NCBI GenBank assembly: GCA_033297075.1
Contig: MU858172.1
Coordinates: 1 to 64,000, forward strand
Length of the DNA stretch: 64,000 nucleotides
Origin: Rhypophila decipiens
Taxonomy: Eukaryota; Ascomycota; Sordariomycetes; Sordariales; Naviculisporaceae
Reading direction: 5' to 3'
Part shown: in pieces, positions 56,700 to 64,000 of the stretch
Numbering within the stretch: position 1 is the stretch's first letter
How the letters are laid out: each line of letters opens with the position of its first letter
Notes under the pieces: generated by a model
Told to the model about the DNA's origin: nothing
Seen by the model: the letters and a program-made list of their open reading frames with translations, nothing else
Databases searched by the model: none
Position numbers and translations under genes: made by a program

Positions 56700-57131
56700 A
56701 TGGCCCCCATTGGGCCTCGAGATGCGGCGCCAATGCCCGAATGTGCTAATTGGCTTCCCTGGGTGTTGACCGTCGCGGCGTTCGTGGGCTGGGCCGTCCA
56801 GGGCGTTTATGGGTGGTGGACGGCGAGGAAGTTGAAGAAGGAGATTTCCCGGCTGAAGAAGGAGATTGACCGGCTGCGGAGCGAATCTCAGCGCCTGGTA
56901 GGCGCTGACTTCTATGCCTCGGGGGTCGCCCATCTGATGGCCCCGGCTGTGGTGGCGGCAGGTGGTGCGACGCCGGCGCGTGTTGTGCTACCGCCGTTGG
57001 TTGTCCCCGGGCCTGGGGCGGAGGTCTCGGCTCCCCCTTACCCAGCAGGTATGTCTGCCAGTGCCTTGGCCGACGAGTGGCTTCGGGCGATTGCCCTCTG
57101 CCGGAGTATTATCTCCGGCCCTGCGGGTTGA
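56700..57131 (+). CDS. Small membrane protein with coiled coil
   Basis: Single-exon frame of 143 aa from an ATG after AGACGATACG. A hydrophobic helix (residues about 19-40, NWLPWVLTVAAFVGWAVQGV) is followed directly by a basic/acidic heptad region (KLKKEISRLKKEIDRLRSES, about residues 43-66), a good coiled coil. The rest is Ala/Pro/Gly-rich with a final amphipathic helix (ASALADEWLRAIALCRSII). I do not recognise a family. It lies between the ubiquitin-like-domain gene and the zinc-knuckle gene in the HET/NLR region, but no functional link can be shown. A chance frame is possible, though helix plus heptads argue for coding. Confidence 0.55.
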   Translation: MAPIGPRDAAPMPECANWLPWVLTVAAFVGWAVQGVYGWWTARKLKKEISRLKKEIDRLRSESQRLVGADFYASGVAHLMAPAVVAAGGATPARVVLPPLVVPGPGAEVSAPPYPAGMSASALADEWLRAIALCRSIISGPAG

Positions 57132-57817
57132 GGAGGAAGACGAGGATAAGAAGTAACAGAAGGTAGCGATTGTGAGGCTGATGGAATCATTTAACATTCA
57201 GATTCAGGGTCTTGCAAGTCGACATGGCTGGATGCATCAGATGGAAAGAAAAAGGAACGATATTTTTAGTGGATAAGAAAACACTAATGGAATTACCAAC
57301 CAAATCATAACTCACAGTCGCACAGAATGATGCAAAGTTGAAGGAAACCTCGAAGATTCAAGCCTCAAGCGATGACAGTACTACATGTACCATAGCGAAT
57401 GCTGGACAAACGCAGGACAGAAAGAAAAGCAGGTTGTGATTATGACAAGGGAAATGATAAGAGTGGGCAAAAGAAAAAAAAAGAAAGAAAAAAAGAACAA
57501 GGTGAAGAGTTTGGTCCGCTCGGAAAAAGCAAAGTATAATATGCGCTTGAGCGAACAACCTTTACCTCACGTCCTAGAAAAAGTGAGTACAGAATAACCG
57601 ACAGGAAACCAAATCCAACTTTCTGTCAACCAAGATGAGAAACCCATCCTCTCAATGTTGTTCTCCCGGTACCTACTAGTACTCGGCGATCATGATACAA
57701 CCTGAAAGGCTGAGTGAACCTGAGACCCTCGGTGAAACCAAAATGTACTAACTAACGCAGCAAGCCAGCTGATCCCGCCAGAGCAGACAATAATCTCAGC
57801 GCCTTGTCCCCGAGACA
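57132..57817. other. Convergent 3' region
   Basis: About 0.7 kb, with an A/G-rich tract near 57470-57500. No gene seen. Confidence 0.6.
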
Positions 57818-58366
57818 CTATTTCCCTGGTCTTCTATTCAGAAATCTCCTTCCTGGTGTATCTCTGGTGCTCTTCCTAGGAATGAGACCAGGCGGCGCCG
57901 GCTTCCAAGAAGCCGGAAGCCAAAACTTGCACTTCCTTATCGCGCAACAATAATATTTGTCATCCGCCCAGGATGTGCTCGAATGGCGATCCAGTCGGGA
58001 ATAATTTCCACAATTGCATGTGCGATTCTGGGGATGAACACCCTGCGCATCCGCCCAGGTAATCCACCTATCTTTGTTTCTTTTCGAGGGACAGGAGAGA
58101 CAGATGTAGTAGGGTCTGCCGTCTTTATTTGTGCGTAACTCGGATCTTCTATTGCATTTTTTGGCTTCGCAATAGGGGGGAAGTACGTTGTTGAAATTGA
58201 CCGGTTGGCCGCGCCGTTGTTTGGCTATGTGAACGTGAGAGAACTCTTCTGGTTCCTGTTCTGGTTTTAGGTCTTTGATATCTTCTTTGATAAAGCTGGT
58301 ATCGTTGTGCCGGTGGGAAGAATTGAGAAATTCCGTCTCGGATGGTTCGACTTTGATGGCGGTCAT
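57818..58366 (-). CDS. GRF-type tandem zinc-knuckle protein
   Basis: Single-exon minus-strand frame of 182 aa from ATG 58366. The acidic N-terminus (about 55 residues; IKEDIKDLKPEQEPEEFS) contains two short lysines-in-acidic patches resembling sumoylation sites. Two Cys-rich units follow: CEAKKCNRRSELRTNKDGRP with YYICLSC, and CNCGNYSRLDRHSS with KYYCCAIRKCKFW. Each resembles a GRF zinc finger (C...GRPYY.C....C.F.W), a nucleic-acid binding motif found in TOP3A, NEIL3 and APE2. The C-terminus is basic (RRFLNRRPGK). Role inferred only as nucleic-acid binding. Confidence 0.7.
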   Translation of the reverse strand: MTAIKVEPSETEFLNSSHRHNDTSFIKEDIKDLKPEQEPEEFSHVHIAKQRRGQPVNFNNVLPPYCEAKKCNRRSELRTNKDGRPYYICLSCPSKRNKDRWITWADAQGVHPQNRTCNCGNYSRLDRHSSTSWADDKYYCCAIRKCKFWLPASWKPAPPGLIPRKSTRDTPGRRFLNRRPGK

Positions 58367-59428
58367 ATTGTTTCGGGTTGTTTGGAATCGGATGACTTGG
58401 CGAGGTTCTTGACTGTAGAAAGGTAGAGAGGACGGAAGAATCGAGTGGTTGTTAATGACTTAAGGTTGCTAGTAAGGACGTACCGGTAAGATATATTGGT
58501 TTAGGTATAAACTCTAGAGACTATTAGAAAAAGAAAACGGGCTAGGGAAGTACTTGAGGGGATCTGGGCCTTAAAAGCAGAAAGGATGTGAAAGAAAAAC
58601 CCCGCCCGGATTGCCCAGCATTGCACCTACTTGATGGCTGCATCCTTAATGATGAAGAGCAGAGACCTGCCTGCGTTGTATATTCAGTTGATACATAGAC
58701 AGTATTCCACGGTAAATAATCAACATATACGATTTGACCAGGCCCCTTGCTCGCGACTCGAAAGGCCTTGATATATTCAAGCCACGTAAATGCATTGTTT
58801 CGATAATAAATATACATCAATAAAGTCACTGACAGGTCTAGCAACCTTGTTAACGAGGTAAACCAACATGACTATTTACCGTGGAATACTGTAATCGACC
58901 AAAGATCATACAAGCCAGCCAAAGCCCGTGGGGTAGCCACGTTGAGGTGCATGTGTGAGTGAAGACAGTGGATTTGGGGGCTCGTTTAATGTTCCTATTA
59001 CCTCTACGAGACCATCGAGTGATCCTGCCAAGTTCGACTTCCCATTAATGTTGCCATTCGGACCAATGATACCGACAGATCATATCTTGTCATGTCTGTT
59101 TGCTTCGTGCAGAAGTCTAGCTACATGCATGAAGGAGGTCAGGCATGCAAAAGAGTCTGGTGTGTTAACATCTTATTGGAGACTGATTGTATGCAGTATC
59201 ATATGTGCAAGCCACAGCTGAGTCACTTCTCCTCTTCAAAGCAAACATCTGTGCAAGAATGGACATTAGTATTACATAAACCGCCTGAACCGTCAAAAGT
59301 GCGCTTTGATTCAAGCTCAATCAATTATCACAGGCCTAGCTCAGTTGGGTAGTCCCTATACTCTCAGCCCAACTTATCCGGGTCCAATAATCTTGCACAC
59401 AAACTTAGACTGTCATCTGTCAACCCAT
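58367..59428. other. Intergenic region containing a MITE
   Basis: About 1.1 kb. A 192-bp inverted-repeat element lies at 58700-58891. A tRNA-like A-box sequence (TAGCTCAGTTGGGTAG) occurs at 59337-59352 without the rest of a tRNA. No protein gene seen. Confidence 0.6.
58700..58891 (-). mobile_element. MITE, copy 2 (same family, opposite orientation)
   Basis: A 192-bp element with the same terminal repeats as the copy at 20176-20383 (CAGTATTCCACGGTAAATA at the left end, its complement at the right). Read on the minus strand, the interior shares blocks with copy 1, including TTAACAAGGT and AGTGACTTTATT. The right flank is TA but the left flank is GA, so the target duplication is imperfect. No coding capacity. 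Confidence 0.85.
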
Positions 59429-60471
59429 TCAGTAAGTTTGAGTCTTGAGCCAATCCTTGACAGCCTGTTTCACATCAGCCGAATTGATCGCCTTCAGACC
59501 AAGCTTCTCATTGTCAGCATCCTCCGCCTTGTACCCGTGACCGTGGCTATCTCCAAAGTTGTACGCCAGCAAGAAGGGAACAAACGAGGCGCCATAGTTG
59601 CCCTGTGCAATCGCCGCCTTGCCGGCCTCCTCGAGATCAGACGTCTTGACAGGAATGACCTGGAACTCGGCGCCAAGCTCCTCCTCGATGATCTTCTTGA
59701 CCTGGTTCTGCGTAACGATAAACTCGGCCACGGAGATGTACTGGTTGGCCGTCTCAGACTCGCGCTGCAGGACAGAGACGACGGCGTCGGCGACAAAGGC
59801 GAGTCGTGAGGTGGCGACGGTCTGATTACCCGAGTCGTAGACCTTGATGGTCTTGTTCTTGAGGTCGAGGCCAAAGAGGCCGGCGGAGAGGCCCTAGTTT
59901 AGTCCAAGGTTAGTAAGGTTCCCTGCTGAATCAAGACTAGAATCGCATGTGAAAGACTTACCCAGTCGAAGAAGGGCTCGGTGGCAATGCCAGTCCAGCT
60001 GGTCGCCGGGTGCGCCTTGGTCTGCTCAATCAGATACTCGAGGGTCTTGTGCTTTCCGCCGAGAAGAGTGTTGAGAGTCTGGTGCTTGATCTTGGCAGGG
60101 TTATGGCCGAACTCGGAAGGGATGATGCGTTTTGCGCCGGCCTTGATGGCAGCGTCAATGATGGGGTTTTGCTCGCCAACGGCAGCGCTGGCAACTGTGA
60201 TGACGACGGCGTCTTGGCCCTCGAGAGCCTTCGTGAGAGACTCGACCGAGGAGAAGTCGGCCTTCTTGACGTTGGCACCCTCGGGCTGTGTGGATGTGGA
60301 AGATTCACGGGCGATAGCCGTGACTTTGAAACCGGCCTTGATGAGAGCTTGGGTGACGGGCTTTCCGACGTTGCCAGAGGCCTGCAAACGGCTGGATTAG
60401 TATGTGTGGAGAGATGGGATAGATAATCTGCAATGACTTACGCCAACAACTGCTACTGTCTGGATGGCCAT
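59429..60471 (-). CDS. NmrA-like / isoflavone reductase-like NAD(P)-binding protein
   Basis: Three minus-strand exons, 60471-60442, 60381-59962 and 59893-59429, with introns of 60 bp (GTAAGT...CAG) and 68 bp (GTAAGT...TAG), encode 304 aa. Exon 1 contributes only MAIQTVAVVG, and the splice rebuilds the dinucleotide motif AVVGASGNVGKPV. Further family motifs: ADFSSVESLTKALEGQDAVV, IIDAAIKAGAKRIIPSEFGH, SWTGIATEPFFDWGLSAGLF and DSGNQTVATSRLAFVADAVV. Proteins of this type are reductases or redox-sensing regulators using NADPH; which applies here is unclear. Length is typical (about 300 aa). Confidence 0.92.
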
Positions 60472-61533
60472 TGTGTGTGAGGTTGTGACTGTGCTGTTTT
60501 TAAGTGTCTTGTCGTGATGTTTGGGTTTGAGGTCAGTTGATGTGGTTGATGAGGTGGTGAATGGTGATGATGGGTACGAGACAAGTAGACAGGAATGAGG
60601 TTCTGATTGAGGACTTATATCTACAAACGGGACGATGCAGTTTAACATGCCATCAATTTATGTTGTCGAAATTCCTAATCACACGCAAGAATGGTGTGTT
60701 CCAATTGCTGCTGTCTCGGGTACCTCGATGGCCCGGCTTTGTCATCCACTAACAGAGACCGTCTCGGTTGTCGTCTTCGGCCGAATCATGCCCAGCATTA
60801 CGAACCTGTACCACACAAGCGGCCGGTACCATTGCGTAGTTCGGTGGTTAGGTAATCCAGCTGATGACTGTCAAACCGATCGGTAATAATGGTCCGCGAC
60901 AAGACAGGTCATTTGGATTTCCATGATTCCAGGTTCTCACTGACAACTTGAGAAGCTGCGTTTCATGACCGAGGTTTGCTGGGACTGGACCAGCGTAACA
61001 GACGGGTTACCGTATTAACGTTGGAAAATACGGAATCCATGCCCAAGTTAGGCGCTTCTAGGGCCTTCGGTGGTCGCTGGATCCGCACCCCACGCCGAGC
61101 GAGGCCTGTTATGAGATCTGCTGACCTAATTCGTCCGCCCTCAGCTCCGTTGATTCGTCCGGAGATTTCCCCCATCAAGCACAACGCCGGACCTCTGAGA
61201 ATTGCCCTGGTTAGTTCTACTGTCTCCACTAATTATCTCTAATATCTTGTTATTTAATCCAAGGTGTGTAAAGGCCGTACCACTATAAATTTACAGGGAA
61301 GTTTTAATAACATATTATGTATTCTAGTTAATATCATCCTTTTCACGTGGACTCAAGGGAAAATGTACTTCCCAAGCTTGGCATTCGCCAAGTTGGGCTG
61401 GCGGATCCTGAATAAGGCTAACTATTTTCAGAGGGGATCCACTTTTATTTTGGTCTGAAACTACCTACCTACCTAGGCTGCCATCTGTTCCGTAGCCATC
61501 GGACTCATCATTACACGTGTACCTCTTGCAAAC
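60472..61533. other. Intergenic region upstream of the NACHT gene
   Basis: About 1.06 kb shared by divergently oriented genes (NmrA-like to the left, NACHT-ankyrin to the right), so both promoters should be here. Short frames at about 60960-61240 on both strands lack recognisable content. A CTAC repeat occurs near 61462. Confidence 0.55.
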
Positions 61534-64000
61534 ATGTCTGACGGATACGAGGTCGTCGACCACGCCGAGACGGCCCTGGACGCCGCGGCTCTAAACAAGA
61601 TCCGGGACTAGCTGCAGTCGACGGACTACCTGGCGGAGTCGGGTGAATTCCGTCGTCATCTCTCTTCACAGTCTCCCGGCACGGGACTGTGGATATGCGA
61701 GACGGATGAGTACCGGAAGTGGCACGACTCAGATGACCACGGAAGCCTCTGGATCAAAGGCATCCCCGGCGCCGGCAAGTCGGTCATCGCGGCATCACTC
61801 GTCCAGCATCTGCGCACAACCGAGAATCACCCGGTTCTGTTCTTTTTCTTCAGAAACATCGTCTCGACCAACTTTTCGCCTCGCGCCCTCATCCAGGATT
61901 GGCTCGCTCAGCTGCTTCCTCATTCTCCCAAGTTGCAGTTCATATTGCAACAATGCTTGGAGACCGAGCTGGCTGAGATATCCGATGGCGGCCTCTTTCA
62001 GTATTTTCTTGATGGGCTCTCCTGCATCCCCAAAGTGTACTGCATCGCTGATGCGCTTGACGAGATGGTGTCCGACGGTCGCCAGGGACCTTTTCTTGAC
62101 CAGCTTAACAGTCTGGCGACACACGAGCCTGCCTCCCTCAAGCTGCTCATGACGAGCAGACCGAAAAGGCATCTTCAAAGCGCCTTGCGGGACTCTTCCA
62201 TCGTGCATATCAGCCTCCAGCAACGACTTGTTGATGTCGACATCATTGCCTATTTGCGCCAGCGAGTGGAAGAACATGCGCTCGGCGAGCCGGCTCGTCA
62301 GCACATCATCGACATGGTCAGCAGGCGGTCGGAAGGCTTGTTCCTCTACGCCAAGCTTGCCATGGATCAGATCGTGCGCGATTTTGTGCCAGGAAGCGAC
62401 AATCTCGTCGACATGGAGGCGCTAGAGGCGTCCCTGCCGGTCGGGCTGGAACAGACCTACAATGCCATGTTGGCAAAGCAGCGCGAGAAGAACGGGGTCT
62501 CGGTCGAGCTGCAAATGCATGTGCTCGAGGCCGTCACGCACTCGGCCCGTCCCTTGCGCTTGAACGAGCTCGCCAGTCTCACCAAGTGCATCTATCCCGA
62601 ACTCAACCCACCCGGTGGTCTCAAGTCCCTCATCGCTACATGCTGCGGCTTGTTGGTCGAAGTCCTGGAGGATGAGACACTGCAGATTATTCACCACTCT
62701 CTTACTGAATTTCTCCGCGGCGATACCCGTACCAAGCCTGCGAACGATGCGGCCGACTTCCCACTCATAGACCCAGACGCCGCACACAGGCGCATGGCCA
62801 TGAACTGTCTCCGCTACCTCCGATCTGGCGCAATGCTGCAAGAAGGCGAGCCCGACACTGGGGATGCTGTCAAGGATACAATGGCGCTTGTCTACCGCAC
62901 GCCCCCACATGCGTTTGATTACGACAAAGAGCACTACAAGTACAGCCATCTTGGCGAGAAGAGAGAAGAGGACCCCTTCGACTATCACCACGCTCGACTT
63001 TCCCACCCGTTTCTCGCATACGCCATCGAACACTGGCCATATCATGCGAACCAGTACGATGTACACGACAAGGCCTTCTTTGCAGCCATCCTGTCCTTCC
63101 TTGATCCCAATAGCCTCACCTTCTTGCGGTGGCTTCTCCTCCAGTGGGGGACAACATCTGAGACTCGAGGAAGTCAGGACGGCATTCCTCACGCGCTTCA
63201 TCTCGCCGCATTTACCGGCCTTTCAAAGTTCGCTATGGCGCTGTTGAACCAAGATGCTACGTCGGTGTCCAGGCTGGATGCCCAGAGACGCGTCCCGTTG
63301 CACTGGGCAGCGGAAAAGGGCCACGCCAAAGTTGCTGCGTTGCTCATCGAACATGGGGCTGACCCCAACCCCGAGGATAGTCGCGGGCTCAAGCCGATAC
63401 ACCTGGCTGCCAAGAAAAATCACGCAGCCGTGCTCAGACTTCTTTTGGAGGCGGGCGTTGAGCCTGATAGCATCAAGACCAAGGAAGACCACGGCGGCCG
63501 CCTCCTTGGCGGCGAGAGGACTACTCGAGGGGAAGACGCCATCCTGTACGTTTGTCAGAGGGGACACCCGGAATGCGTGAGAGCAATGATTCCGTTCTGC
63601 AAGCCTGAGACGCTGGAGCGACTTCTCTGCGAATGTTGCCAATACAGCCGTTCCGAGGCCGTCCTCACCATCTTGGAGCACTCTGATGTCTCACCAGACG
63701 CCACCTTCCGGCAAGCCACGGCACTGTACTATGCATGCAATTCTGCCAATATCAAAGTGGTCGAGGCCCTCGTGCGACGCGGCGCTGATGTTAGAAAGAC
63801 ATCGACCTGGCTCCCACGGCGGACGATCAACGGAGGTAGACGAATACGGGCTGAGCGCGTGTGCGGGCCGATTCACGCTTTGGTCCAAATCTGGCAAGAA
63901 GACAACCATGAAGCGTGTTGCTCCATCTTGAAGTGCCTAGTTGAGGCTGGCGCAGATCTCGAGCAGCTTGACGGAAACGGCGAGACGGCCTTCACCCTTG
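61534..64000 (+). pseudogene. NACHT-ankyrin (NLR-like) gene with in-frame TAG at codon 26; runs off the window
   Basis: From ATG 61534 one frame stays open to the right edge (about 822 codons) except for TAG at 61609-61611. The start MSDGYEVVDHAETALDAAAL then NKIRD-stop-LQSTDYLAESGEFRRHL matches the usual N-terminus of fungal NACHT-ankyrin proteins, where I expect Trp at the stop. The NACHT domain shows Walker A GIPGAGKS (residues 76-83), Walker B YCIADALDEM (169-178) and LLMTSRP. A helical section leads to ankyrin repeats from about residue 580 (PLHWAAEKGHAKVAALLIEH, then PIHLAAKKNHAAVLRLLLEA) continuing to the edge. Such proteins act as cytosolic pattern or allorecognition receptors. No intron explains the TAG. 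No in-frame ATG lies between the TAG and Walker A, so downstream reinitiation would lose the P-loop. Confidence 0.85.

Noticed and set aside
61795..63201. Long minus-strand frames (up to 259 codons)
   Set aside because: Antisense to the NACHT-ankyrin frame, which has clear Walker motifs and repeats on the plus strand.

Overview
This is a window from the nuclear genome of a filamentous ascomycete, most likely a Sordariomycete. Genes carry short (52-332 bp) GT-AG introns with CTAAC/CTGAC-like branch points. Gene families are typically fungal: GMC oxidoreductases, a thaumatin-like secreted protein, a GT31-like glycosyltransferase, HET and NACHT-ankyrin proteins, an NmrA-like protein. A lone 5S rRNA gene sits among protein genes, as usual in Pezizomycotina. 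Gene models below were spliced by eye, so exon limits are inferences from reading frame and splice consensus.

Layout. 0-12 kb: F-box protein, NADP-dependent medium-chain reductase, multi-pass membrane protein, small secreted DUF3237-like protein, tRNA-Asn and a type II membrane glycosyltransferase. 12-15.4 kb: gene-poor, with a decayed coding relic. 15.4-28 kb: nuclear-type protein with a Cys/His cluster, secreted 266-aa protein, a 208-bp MITE, GMC oxidoreductase, thaumatin-like secreted protein, conserved fungal protein. 29-36 kb: copper amine oxidase converging on an MFS transporter, then a single-pass surface protein with a His-rich cytoplasmic tail. 36-39.5 kb: gene-poor. 39.5-46.4 kb: membrane protein, secreted GMC oxidoreductase converging on an alpha/beta hydrolase. 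47.6 kb: 5S rRNA (minus strand). 48.5-49.5 kb: HExxH metallopeptidase-like protein without a signal peptide.

50-64 kb looks like an allorecognition/immune-type island: a HET-domain gene with two in-frame stops, a kinase gene that lost its catalytic core, a gene joining a STAND-type N-terminal domain to a ubiquitin-like domain, a small membrane/coiled-coil protein, a zinc-knuckle protein, a second MITE copy, an NmrA-like reductase, and a NACHT-ankyrin gene running off the right edge with a single in-frame TAG.

The most interesting observation is that the HET gene and the NACHT-ankyrin gene are each otherwise open over hundreds of codons, yet each carries an in-frame TAG where the family normally has Trp. 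Both TAGs can be drawn in the loop of a small hairpin. That fits either RIP-like TGG to TAG mutation or stop codons restored by the sexual-stage A-to-I mRNA editing (UAG to UGG) known in Sordariomycetes. RNA data would decide.
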